Below are positions 22,700-33,084 of a stretch of 64,000 bases of DNA, piece by piece. Under the pieces are notes generated by a model. It was not told where the DNA came from. It was given only the letters and a program-made list of their open reading frames with translations, and made no database searches. The position numbers were made by a program, and so were the translations under genes. Positions within the stretch are counted from its first letter, which is position 1. Each line of letters begins with the position of its first letter. Source of the stretch: Malus domestica (Eukaryota > Streptophyta > Magnoliopsida > Rosales > Rosaceae); assembly GCF_042453785.1 (NCBI RefSeq), contig NC_091673.1, positions 4,781,501 through 4,845,500 of the forward strand, written 5' to 3'.

Positions 22700-22741
<42 letters not shown>
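22681..22741. repeat. (TA)n(GA)n microsatellite
   Basis: About 13 TA units followed by about 17 GA units. The site in copy A is occupied by a shorter CA/TA tract and a MITE, so this locus is likely polymorphic. Confidence 0.95.
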
Positions 22742-22743
<2 letters not shown>

Positions 22744-23335
22744 CTAGACAACGGTGAACTGTTAAACAGTTACAAATTTTTTACACTTCTTTCATCCTTC
22801 CCAATTGCTTTGAATTTCAGTAGAAACAGAAATAGCAGAAACATTAACTGTATCCAGTTTTATGAACAGAAAGCTCCCCATCATCAGAGACAATCAAAAT
22901 TCAATCAAACCCCACACTGGGATGGATCTGCTTCACACTTGTAATAAGTAATCTGGGTATGAAGCATGCATCTGGTCTTTATAATGATTGCCAATGTGAA
23001 CAAACGTCCCGCATAGAGAATCTGGACAATTCTTGGCTCAGGGTAGGTCATGGTCTGAGTCATTCATTCATTAATGACGATATTACATTATTTCATTAGA
23101 CCATTCCTCATTAATAACGATGTGATATCATTTCACCGTAAAAATGTGAAAATCTCAACCTATATTTCTCTTTATTATTATCTAAAAATTAAGTCTACAA
23201 AAATTTATTCAATTTGAAAACCGTTTAATCATTTATATATGTTGACAAATCAAGAATTAATATAACAAGTCACATCCTTATACGTATACATCAATTTGAA
23301 TCCCTCAATAATCACGCATAAAGTGTTTTATATTA

Positions 23336-24130
23336 GGCCATCTCCAACCGAAGGCTGGCCAGAGGGCTCGTTTGAGCCCTCTAGCCCTCCAAGATTCCCC
23401 AAGATATTAATATTTTAATGAACAGTACAGGGCCATATTTGCCTCCGTCTCCAACCGAGGGCCAGAGGGCCAAAGGGCTCGTTTTAGCCCTGTCACAAAA
23501 AACCGTCTCCAACCGAGGGCCAAAGGGTCATAGGGCCAAACATAATTTATTATTTAAAAACTACAATTTAATGTTGTATAAATGGTCTAGGAAGTTATAC
23601 GAAAAAAATAGAATTGAAAAAAAATATGAAACAAATTTTGTGAAATAAAAGTTATAGGAAAAAAAATATGAAACAAAATTTGATTCATATGAAAAGGAAA
23701 AAAAAAAGGGGAAAAAAAGAAGTTTACATTCATTAAAAAAAAAAAAAAAAAAAGAAGTTTAAATTCATTAAAAAAAAAAGAAAAAAAAAGAGGCCTAATA
23801 ATACAACGGCTACTAGCCGTTATATTAAAAAACATTTCAAACTATTAGTGTCGTTATAACCGACACTAATAGTAGAACTATTAAAAAAAAAAGAATATCT
23901 TTAATGCTGTCGGCTATAACCAACAGCAATAGGAAATCATTAAAAAAAAAAATAGCCAGCCCGGGGCTGGCTGGCTGGCCGAAAGCAGCTAGCCCTCCAG
24001 CCTTCCAGCCCTCTCCGATCCCGTGGGGGCCTCCCAGATTTCAGAGCCCTCTGGCCTAGCCCTCGGTTGGAGACGGTTTTAGGGCTATTTTCAGCCCTCT
24101 GGCCCTCTGGACCCTTCGGTTGGAGATGGC
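23336..24130. mobile_element. 795-bp TIR element, PIF/Harbinger-like, in copy B
   Basis: Starts GGCCATCTCCAACCGAAGG and ends with its inverse (CCTTCGGTTGGAGATGGC). Copy A reads ACATTAGGTCCCTC where B is interrupted. The flanks TTA (23333-23335) and ATA (24131-24133) fit a decayed 3-bp TTA duplication. The ends share CATCTCCAAC with the PIF-like element at 29648-31692. The inside is A-rich, with stacked short palindromes (AACGGCTACTAGCCGTT; TATTAGTGTCG...CGACACTAATA) and repeated GGGCCAGAGGGC phrases. It has no transposase ORF, so it is non-autonomous. Confidence 0.8.
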
Positions 24131-25565
24131 ATAAGTCCCTCACAAGAGAAGGTTTTGGTTACGGCGCCCATAGGTGGTGGACTATAAGGATCGTGTAAGG
24201 GGGTGAGGTTATCACATAGGATTGTGGTGGGTTTCAAAGCAGGTGGTGGTACACCATATGGAGAGGTTTTGTGTTTAAAGTCCGCACAGACACGTGAACT
24301 AGTTACGAACCCCAGAATTTCTCCCCTCATAGAAGCTAGAAAGATTCCATAAGTTTCAAAAAAAAAAAAAAAACCAGAGGTTCAACCATGAAGAGGGCCA
24401 GCAGCAAGAAAGATTCCCATGTGTTCCTTAATAAACGTCCAAATCCAATATTACAATCAATTTAGTCCTCTTAATATTATTTTCCATTATCTCCAGCTCT
24501 ATGCTATTTAATGTCGATCTTTCAATTTTAAAGGAAGGAATGTCTTCCAAAAATAACATAATCTCAGCATGAAACATTCGTACCCCCGTTAAAAACTAGA
24601 AAGCATATTTGGATAAAGCATCTAAATCTGCATTAACTTGCTTATAAATACACTGCCCCATTTTTAGCCCTTCCATTTCAAATCCTGGACCAAATATTTT
24701 ATTTTCGATGTACATGTATAACTTTTTCTTTTTTAATAAAATTATTATTATTAAGTGGAAGGGTGAGAGTTTGAAACTATTAACATGCAGAGAGTTTCAA
24801 ACTCAGGATGCGTGGGTGAAGCCGCACCCTACCTACTCAGATAGGTGATGAAAGAATTTCAAACTCGAGACGCATGGATGTACAAGTATAACAAGTAAAC
24901 TGCAGAAAAGGAAAAACAACAATCGTTTTTAGCAGTTTTATGATTTATTTGAGTCCTAGAACTAAACCCAGATGAACAATAATATGAGGGATTACTAGAG
25001 ACGCTAGGGTTTCTACTTTCTACCAGTAAATCTCAGTGGTTATGTTGTTTGTTGGGAAAGCTTTTAGAAACATTCCAATTGTCTTGACATGCCACGAGAA
25101 GAGGAGAGCTAAGTGAGAGAAACTTGCATGTCAAGACGTATATACAATATACTATAACCTTGTGATGAACACTAAACCCTGTAATCTTGTAAGAAAAGTA
25201 AAGTTAAACGATAGAAACTTGCTCTTCACGAATGAACACAACGTTATGAAAAAGAGAGACAGGTACGAAAAATGTATAAACTCCGTGACAAGCGAATTGT
25301 ATCAGAAAGACATGCATGTGAAGATGTAAATCCAAGGAGGAGAAAGTGGTTGAGGGCCATGAATGCGAGAGAGGATAACATCGAACAACATCATACACAC
25401 CACACAACAAACACTAAAGGGTAATCAAATCAAGTGTTTAATTGGAAAACGTAACTATCTTCATCTCGTTTATTAAGATAGGTATATAATTCAAGCACTC
25501 ACGTTGAGGATCATGGTTGTGATTGTGAACCAAATAGGATAGCGTGGCAAGTAAGCACCCCACAC

Positions 25566-26485
25566 AAAACTTAGCTACCAACAAAACCATGAATCTTACA
25601 AAATTTCCTTAGGTGTCGGTTACTAGTCCAGAAAAGAGATGAATAGGATTTGCAAGGGTGAATTTGAATTTTCATTCAACCAGAGTAATTTAGAATATCG
25701 TATATGTCTCAGACCAAAAATAGCAGATGGACTCCCTAGTTGACATTCTAAACGAACCATTTTCAGCACGAAGCAGTTTGGCACAACCGATGGTTCTGGT
25801 TAACTCGTAACCGGAAATCTATTTCCTTAACACATAGGAATTAGGATCCGAAACCCAATTGAACGACAAAATCGAAACAATAGATTGAATGCATAAACCA
25901 GAAACATGCTGCCCATGAATGGAGCTTTAAACAAAACTTAGAAAGTACTAACATCTAACATCTTGTTGTCTTAATTAAACGGAGTTGGAATAATATGCCA
26001 CCACTAGAACGGTCAACAATCATTTGGTTATGCCATTTTGGGTTTTGCTCTAACCAAAGCTATTGCATCGTTTGCCCCAATGATGGCCTTTTTTATCTCA
26101 TCTGTACGCCGATCGAGATTGAACTTTCATTCTTACAACTATCGAGCATGAAGAGAAACTAGAAAACAATCTAGGGAGGAATTAGACTACATAAGCGAGT
26201 AGACCTGCACAATCACATCCTCAATCCAAAAGCAAATGTAGTTCACGATGACATAATCCGGTGGAAGATTGAAACCACCGGAGCTACTGTCGGAATTTAT
26301 CTTAATACATGAATTCTTGATTCCACAACTAAGGTTTAAAACTCATCCAAAAAGGAGAACAAAAGAATAAGGCACAACACAGTATATGTATATACAAAAA
26401 TATTTAGGCAGTGTGGTTCCCTAACAAAGAAAAAGAATAAATACCGGTACAATCGAATATAGACCCGTGTTTCCTCATGTAAGAA
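25566..26485. other. spacer and 3' side of the sphingoid hydroxylase gene
   Basis: No gene recognised on either strand. The last 100-200 bases are probably the 3' UTR of the minus-strand gene that ends at 26486. Confidence 0.4.
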
Positions 26486-28644
26486 TCAGATCTCCTTCTC
26501 TACTTTCTTAGGCCGCACTTCAAAGCCCCCACCTGCTCTCTTCTCTAATGAGTAAGGCATGTACGTACCAAGTATTCTATCCCACATAACAAAGAAAGGC
26601 TGGGAGAAGTTATACTTGTTTCCATAGAGCTGGTGATGGACATCGTGGTAAGCAGTATTATTTCTGAACAATGCATGGAAGAGGTTCCCAGGAAGCCATA
26701 ATCCACAATGATCGTCCACCGTTTTGATGGTCGCAAAGGAGAAGAAGAATATGGAGGCCCGAGGAGACATACCAGAGAAGAGAAAAGACAAAGCCCCGCC
26801 AATTGTATCAAGGAGAAGTCCCTCCACAGGGTGATTGTACAGAGCTCCAAATGCATAGGGCACAACAAGTCGGTGATGTTGGGAATGGATATGTTTGTAT
26901 AAGAACTTGTTGTGGTGCATGTATCTGTGCATAAAGTATTGCCAGGTATCCAAAACCACCATTGCAATAACAAACTGTCTTCCTAGATCAATGAAAGAAG
27001 GCTTTGTAACTGCATCCCCGCCATCATTTCCTGTCACCTGTCAATTAGATTTTTTTTCATAAGTTACGTATGTAAAATCAACAAACAAATATGAGCATAC
27101 CGCAGATGATGCATCAAGTCTGAAGAAGGGGTCAGGAAATGGAAAAGATGATGGCAGGGTGCTATCGATAGTATAAGCACAATCTTTTAGCCAAAAAACA
27201 AAACTACCATATCCCTGCATAAATGAGGCAGAATTATAGTAATGACTGTAATTCATGCATCAATTGGGACTTTAAGAAAATGGAACTCTAACTAAGACTT
27301 GTGAATAACACTACATGCAAAAAGAGATTGCAACAACCACAGCAGAACCAAAAGCAAGTGAAGAAAAGGTAGCACAATGCATAGTAAAGATTCTGTTTTA
27401 ACTCCCTAAAAAAGGTTATCATGAGGAAAGCAACGACAATCTTGGATAGTAACAAGTATCAAATTTGTTTCGTGTAATTTGTGGGTCAATATTAAACAAT
27501 AAGGTGGATGAGGGACCTAATGTTCTCCACCTAATGATACTCAATCATCACCATCCTTTAGTGAAAGTTTGCAGTACTTATGACATACATTCAAGTGGAG
27601 CACCTAACTATTCAAAAGCTAAAACCTTTACAAAGTAAAATTTTCACAATAGTTCTTCAGAAAAAAAGACATACAAACTGACTGAGGGCGGCCACAGCTA
27701 GACTAGTTCTGGCTCAATCGTCCTAAACTGATCAATGAACCCAATTTTCTATAATCATGTTACACTTTCCTCATATGCTAACAACAAAAGGAAAGAAGCT
27801 TGCATAACACACAAGTCCATCCCTTGAAAACTCAAACGTCTTCCACGGTGAAGCTTAGATTCCAAGATATGTCATAAAGCATGATCGCTAAAACAATATA
27901 ATGCGAAGAGGATAAGATCACCAAAACCTAAAGTATTAGGTAAACCAACCAAAAGAAGCAGGACCTGCTGCAACCATCACATTTCCAACTACTTTCCTAA
28001 CCATGTAATAGAAAAAAACACGAAGAATCCAAGGTATTATGTAACTAGGCTGCCGTTTATCAGCCTGTTTGTTACATTTTATTTTCTTTTGACAAACGAT
28101 TGAGTTAGTGGATTAAATTATTAGTTGTTAGGGGGAGGGGGATCTGGGGGATCAACGCGGTGCATAGGCATTAATGCTTTCGGCCACCAGCTGCCAGCCC
28201 GTTTGCTACAATTACCACACCATAAACATAACCCAGAAAGGAAAAAACATGTGCAAAACCAAATTATCAGAATTTATCTCCAAAAGAAAATTAATCAAAA
28301 TTTGAGCCTCCCAAACCAAAACTTTCCCAATTCATAAGCTAATCAAAATTATTTCCTTCTGAGCATGGAAAATTAACCAAATTTTGCCTCAACAAAAAGG
28401 GAAAGGAAATTGAAGTAGTTACCGTGAACAGGATAATAGCGACAATAGCCTGAATCGTCTGCTGCAGAAGAACCCCTTTGACGACGGTTCTCTTGGAGAC
28501 CAAATTCTTCTCGTCCTCGTCCTTCCTGGTGTGCAATCGGTACTCCTCGAACGAATCCAGCAGCACGTAAATCCCCGAATACGCCCAATATATCAAAACC
28601 GGGACGAAAGTTCCCAACAGCTCATCGGAAACCTCGATTCCCAT
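26486..28644 (-). CDS. SBH1: sphingoid base C4-hydroxylase (sphinganine C4-monooxygenase)
   Basis: An ER membrane di-iron enzyme of the fatty acid hydroxylase superfamily that adds the C4 hydroxyl to sphinganine, making phytosphingosine-type bases for ceramides. Two exons, 28644-28423 and 27037-26486, join in frame to 257 aa, close to the ~260 aa of the family. Iron-binding His boxes are intact: HRYMH (111-115), HIHSQHH (123-129) and HDVHH (205-209). The FNLxxR-type N-terminus gives one to two membrane helices, and DTIGGALSFLFSG another. The C-terminus GGFEVRPKKVEKEI is Lys-rich, compatible with ER retention. The intron of ~1.4 kb contains an in-frame exon-like segment at 27214-27101 that would insert 38 residues between the usual exons; the canonical protein skips it. 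Arabidopsis SBH1 is At1g69640 from memory. Very sure of function. Confidence 0.95.
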
Positions 28645-29410
28645 CTTTTGATTTTTCAGGGGGGGGAAAAAGACGATCAAGACGAAGAAGGAAACCCACG
28701 AATCGAAATTCGCATCAAAAGTTATCGATTCGATTCGAATTTTACTCCAAACGGCCCTAAATTAGAGAAAGCGAGCCTAACCCTAAACTAAATTAGGAAT
28801 TCTCTTCCCCCACCATTATTGGCGTACGCTGGAAATGCAATTGAGTTTTTAAAAATTGGAAATTTTTTAGGAAAAACATATTAAAATAATAATTTAAAAG
28901 AAAACGTGGGTCAAGTTTTGATTTTCCTGTGGGTTCCCGTGGGACGGACAAAAACAGAAAAATGACGGCAAGATTTTTCTCCCGTTTAAAAGCCGACAAT
29001 TCAACGCGCAAGGGTGGAGAGTCCAAAGTGCCCCTGGGGACGACGTGTCAGCTTGTGCTCCTTGGAAGGCATTTTGGAGATTTTACAAATTATGATACCA
29101 AAAGTTCATGTTGATCATAGGAATAAAAAAGGATACGAAATATGTCGGTAACATACACTTGTGGTATCATATGACGTTTTGTATTTTGATCCCATGTGAG
29201 TGTGAATCTTTGGTATGGACATTATATGATTTAATTTGTAAGGTGGTTTAATAAAAAGTCGTCTGCCAAATTAACCATACAACAAAGAGAGTTTGAGAAA
29301 GTATATGAAGGAAGATGCTGAGTTGGTTGGACCCTCTACCTTAAGATTCTCTTTTGCTAGGCACAATGTTGGTCTTTATTTTTATTTTATTTTTTATATC
29401 TCTTTTTTAT
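28645..29410. other. promoter side of the hydroxylase gene and spacer
   Basis: The first 150 bases are probably the 5' UTR and promoter of the minus-strand hydroxylase gene. The rest has no gene that I recognise. Confidence 0.4.
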
Positions 29411-29552
29411 ATCTTTTTTTTTTAACAAACGATATTATCTACATTAAGGAATTTGTGGGCTTAGCCTCACAATGTGCTAGCATTAATATGGTTTAAACTT
29501 GTTTTTGGTGAGAATCGAATCTAAGACCTCTCATTTATACAACCTCTAAGTT
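29411..29552. repeat. dispersed repeat, SINE-like, copy 2
   Basis: T-run then AACAAACGATATTATCTACA, CCTCACAATG and GGTGAGAATCGAATC in the same order as 3877-4066. It abuts the duplicated ORC6 fragment that starts near 29545. Confidence 0.5.
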
Positions 29553-29647
29553 ATGAGTTTCAGATACGTGTACATCCTTCAAAAGGTTTACGCTAGTTTG
29601 AATGGTCCTCTTGCAAAGAACTGCAAAGAGCAAATACATCTTCGTTA
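29545..29647 (-). pseudogene. duplicated fragment of the ORC6 3' end (first part)
   Basis: Matches 34074-34175 of the intact ORC6 gene, covering its 3' UTR and the last ~20 codons (for example GTGTACATCCTTCAAAA and CTTGCAAAGAACTG). It is split by the PIF/Harbinger element and continues at 31693-31737. It is a non-functional fragment. Confidence 0.8.
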
Positions 29648-31692
29648 GACCCATTTCAACCATGGGCTAAAACCTATAATTCCCCTTCTCCCCCCCCCCC
29701 CCCAAAAAAAAAAAATCCACTCAAACCCATGATCTAAAATTAACCTAAAATCTAAAACCCAAATGGGGTCAAATACCAGCCCAACTTTAGACCACAAAGC
29801 AAAGTGGACCCTAGCAAATGAGACTGAAACTGGGGCTGTGAAGCCCACTGTCCATTCCCTACTCGCCTACGCGCTGCATGCGCCAGGCAATTTTTGTTGC
29901 CCAACAAACCCACGTGGGGTTGTTCCCCTGAGTGTCAGACCATTAAGTAGCCCAACGGTTAGTTTTCTTCATCCAACGGCTCGATTTAAATGGGTCATTG
30001 GTTAATCCAACGGTCCAAGTTCAAATTAATTTTTTTTTAGTTTTATATTTATATATTTATTGAATCCAACGACTTAGATCGAATATAATCAAATCTAAAG
30101 GTAAAAAAAAGATCTAACGGTCCAAATTCAAATTCAACGGCTAAAATAATTTAAAAAAATTATTTAACTTAAAATTCAACCAAAAACTCTATAAATACCT
30201 ATGTATTTGTTCAAACATCCACACAAAACTCACTTTTCTCCTACAATTCTTCCAATTTTTCTTTCTACCATTTCTTCTCATTTCCAAATTTTTCAAGATG
30301 GCAAAAGAGCATGTTAGAGGTCATAATTAGACCTTTGACGAAGATATTGCTTTATATTTGGCATGGATTTCTATTAGCGAAGATGGTGTCGTCGGCACGA
30401 ATCAAAATAGAAAGATTTTGTGGGGTAAAATCGTTGATAAGTTCCATGAAAACTCCAACGCCGATCGAAGGGAAGTTGGTGGTGTTTATAATCGGTGGAA
30501 GATTATCAACAAAGCGTGCACTTTGTGGAAGGGAAGCTTGCAAAAAGCCATGGTTGACATGCCTAGTGGAAGGGGCACCTCAGAAATTGTGAGTTTCTTT
30601 GTTGATATTTTAGTTGTCATGTATATAATAGTATTTTGCAACTAATTATTTTTATGTATTTGTTGCATAGGGTGACAAAGCAATAACAATTTATAAGACA
30701 AGAACCACACCAAAAAATCAAGTTTTTAAGTTGCATCATGCTTAGAACATCCTCAAGGATTGTCCGAGGTGGGGAACCAATGCGTACCAACAATGTGGAA
30801 TATTATTTCATAGTGAAGCCCCACCCCTAAATGATGTCAATGAAAGTGTGAATTTTGCCGACAATGAATGTGTCAAACAAATGACCTCAACTTCTTCTTT
30901 TGCAAGGCCCCAAGGTAGAGATAAACAAAATGAAGCAAAGAGAAAAGGGAAGTCTCAAGATCCGATACGTGCACAGTTTGCTAGCGAAATTGCAAGAATG
31001 AACGAAAATCATATCTCTGGGCAAGAAGAATCAGCCCAAATGCATTTGGCCATGAAGGAAGAAGGGGATAGGGAGCAAGAAAGGTTCGAAATTAATTTGA
31101 TGATGGAGGACCTCGACAAATACACTTCAGAGAGGAAGAAATACTTACGTGGTAAGCAAAATGACATTTTACGAAGGAATGCCACAAGGAGTATATTTCA
31201 AGATGATGATTCATCTCAAAAACTATCACACAAGTCCATCACCAAGTCAAGATGGTGGATATCATTATTAAGTTTATGTAGTTTATGAGTTTTCAATTGT
31301 ATTAAGTTTACGTGGTTTATTAATTGTCTTTTTTTTTTTAAGTTTATGTGGTTTATTAATTGTCATTTGTATTAAGTTTATGTGGTTTATTAAATGTCGT
31401 TTGTATTAAGCTTATGTGGTTTATCATGATTTTCATGTATTGATTTAGTGATTTTTCAAAATTTATTGGAATTTAAATATTTTTAGGTTAAAATGTTCAT
31501 AAAATTAATTTAGGATAGTCTACATAATTTTTTTTAAATTTAATTTTAAAAAATAGCTTTAATTCATTCTTTGATAATTTCGGTCTAAAATTTTAGGCTA
31601 GAAGGATTAGAATAGAAAAGCTGTTTCTGGGCTAAAACCTAAATTTTCTGGGTTAAATATTTTTAGGTTTTAGGTCAAAGTTGGAGATGTTC
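29648..31692. mobile_element. PIF/Harbinger-like DNA transposon, 2045 bp, with ORF1 remnant
   Basis: Terminal inverted repeats of about 30 bases: left GACCCATTTCAACC...CTAAAACCTA; right, inverse, GAACATCTCCAACTT...CTAAAACCTA. It is flanked by the 3-bp duplication TTA (29645-29647, 31693-31695), the PIF/Harbinger signature. The empty site survives in ORC6 at 34173-34175. The left subterminal region repeats CCAACGGY-type phrases (for example 29950-30140). It carries one gene remnant (30298-31288) and no recognisable DDE transposase. A C13/A11 homopolymer junction lies at 29690-29713. Confidence 0.85.
30298..31288 (+). pseudogene. PIF/Harbinger ORF1-like Myb/SANT DNA-binding protein, broken
   Basis: Two exons: 30298 to about 30587, then about 30672 to 31288. 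The first half has a SANT/trihelix pattern (ALYLAWISISED, IVDKFHENSN, VYNRWKIINKACTLW) typical of ORF1 proteins of PIF elements, often labelled in plant databases as NAM-associated or GST-T3-like. The second half is charged and helical (EKEGDREQERFEINLMMED type). An in-frame TAG sits at codon 11 (30328) and another after LHHA near 30742, so the protein is not made in full. In an active element ORF1 would assist the transposase in binding the ends. Confidence 0.75.
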
Positions 31693-31737
31693 TTAGGATT
31701 TTCCATCTCAATATGCATGATTGGTACAGGGTGAAGA
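31693..31737 (-). pseudogene. duplicated fragment of the ORC6 3' end (second part)
   Basis: Continues the homology interrupted by the transposon: CAATATGCATGATTGGTACAG here against CAATGTGCGTGATTGGTACAG at 34188-34208. Homology stops near 31737, where unrelated exon-like sequence begins. Confidence 0.75.
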
Positions 31738-31891
31738 TAAGGTATTGGTATATGATTCAAGTAGAGAGAATAAAGCTTTATAAAATGGAAAACCGACAAA
31801 GCAAGCCAGTGAAATGCGAAGTATGAACTTGGTTGAGAGGTTGACTGCCTTCATCGACGCTGCTAACAAGGAAGATGACGACGAGGAGTGA
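31738..31891 (+). pseudogene. orphan C-terminal exon-like fragment, gene not recognised
   Basis: After an acceptor-like TTGGTACAG comes a frame reading VLVYDSSRENKAL, a TAA, NGKPTKQASEMRSM, NLVERLTAFIDAAN and an acidic end KEDDDEE with stop TGA at 31889-31891. Composition and the natural-looking terminus suggest the last exon of a real gene, joined here to the ORC6 fragment. One in-frame TAA (a CAA or GAA change) breaks it. I cannot name the source gene. Confidence 0.45.
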
Positions 31892-32069
31892 AAGTTGAAC
31901 AGTTGTAAATAATCACAAACTTGATTAAACAAACAGCCAGAATTTAAGAGATTACATTGATTATCTTATTAGTTAAGTTAAGATGAGTAAATTAACCGAT
32001 TAAGATAAGCAAATAGTTATATTTGATACTTACTGGGACTCTCAAAAAATAAAAAATAAAATAAAATAT

Positions 32070-32225
32070 AGGAAACTAATGAAAAAGGTTTGAAAACTTT
32101 GAGTTTTAATGATAAGGACAAAATAAAGGGTAGAGTGAATAGTACCAGGATTGACTTTTTAGTGTAAAAATATAATTTTTCTTTAAAATGAACAGTAGCA
32201 GTAGTTTTTCATTAAAGTTCTTATA
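32070..32225. repeat. dispersed ~155-170 bp element, copy 2 of 3
   Basis: Same order of motifs as 7745-7915: ACTAATGAAAAAGGTTTG, GAGTTTTAATGATAAGGACA, GAATAGTACCAGGATTGACT, AACAGTAGCAG, TTTTTCATTAAAG. Confidence 0.75.
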
Positions 32226-32806
32226 AAATATTTTACTGGGACTCTAATACCTCACTCACTGGCGCATCAGAGAAACGGAAGGCTAAGAAAAATGCCACGT
32301 CCAACTGAAACTACGTACTACAGACAGAGGAAACTACTTAAATTAGAGATTGAGGATGAAAAACAAAACACTAGCTAGATAGTTTAACCGACCGGAGTAA
32401 AGAAATCAAATAGTGGCCGGAGCCGGTGGCTGGATAACGGCGGATATGGCGGACGACGAGGCATCAATGAGGGAAAATGGGGATCCGTTGGCCCTGTGCC
32501 TAAGCCTGTAATTACCTTAATTTGATTAATCTTGTTGTTGTTGTCGTCAGTATATGTTCAGGGTGGAAAATAAGGGTGAGTGGGTGTGAAAATAAGGTTT
32601 TATTTAAACCCTTCTGAAAACATTATAACTGTTCGCCGTAAAACAAGTATAGTTTCCAAAATATACTTACCACGTATAGTATAAAAATAGTTACCGTAGC
32701 TTGCAAAATCTCAAGAATTTATTACGGCACAATATCTCGTAACTAAAGGTATGACATCCAAAATCACAAAATCTAAACAGTAATGTAAGTAAAAATCAGG
32801 TGCCCA
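32226..32806. other. spacer upstream of the F-box pseudogene
   Basis: No gene recognised. A short GC-rich patch at 32410-32470 (GGCCGGAGCCGGTGGC) stands out from the AT-rich background but has no ORF. Confidence 0.35.
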
Positions 32807-32936
32807 ATCAATCTATACCAGCACACCAGCTGGAGTCGCCTAATGAGACCTGTCGACTGAACTAATTGCTCATCAATCTATACTAGCACACGAGCCGAAG
32901 TCGCCTAATACGACCTGTACGATAGTACCGGGCATG
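32807..32936. repeat. 65-bp tandem repeat, two copies
   Basis: ATCAATCTATACYAGCACAC then AGTCGCCTAATRNGACCTGT occurs at 32807 and again at 32872, with a 65-base period and a few substitutions. Confidence 0.8.
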
Positions 32937-33084
32937 CTTCTTAATTGTTTAAGAAGCACAACCTGGTTACGTTGTTCTGTTAAAACTTAAAAATATCATG
33001 CGTGCATGTTGTATTGATTTCTAATTTTGTTCTTGCGTTGTCATGTGCATGTAGCATCGTCTTAGGGTTAGGAGGAACCTGTCG

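Larger units (their letters stand above)
21985..25565. repeat. tandem duplicated block, copy B (~3.6 kb)
   Basis: Partner of 18465-21984. It carries its own insertions: a TIR element at 23336-24130 and about 240 extra bases at 24702-24940 containing two imperfect copies of GAGTTTCAAACTC-type sequence. It also has a TA/GA microsatellite at 22681-22741. The copy ends in GTAAGCACCCCACAC, matching GTAAGCACCCCATAT at the A/B junction. No credible coding sequence. Confidence 0.85.

Noticed and set aside
29763-30005. 80-aa ORF within the PIF element
   Set aside because: Lies in the subterminal repeat region, is not related to ORF1 or a transposase, and has no domain.
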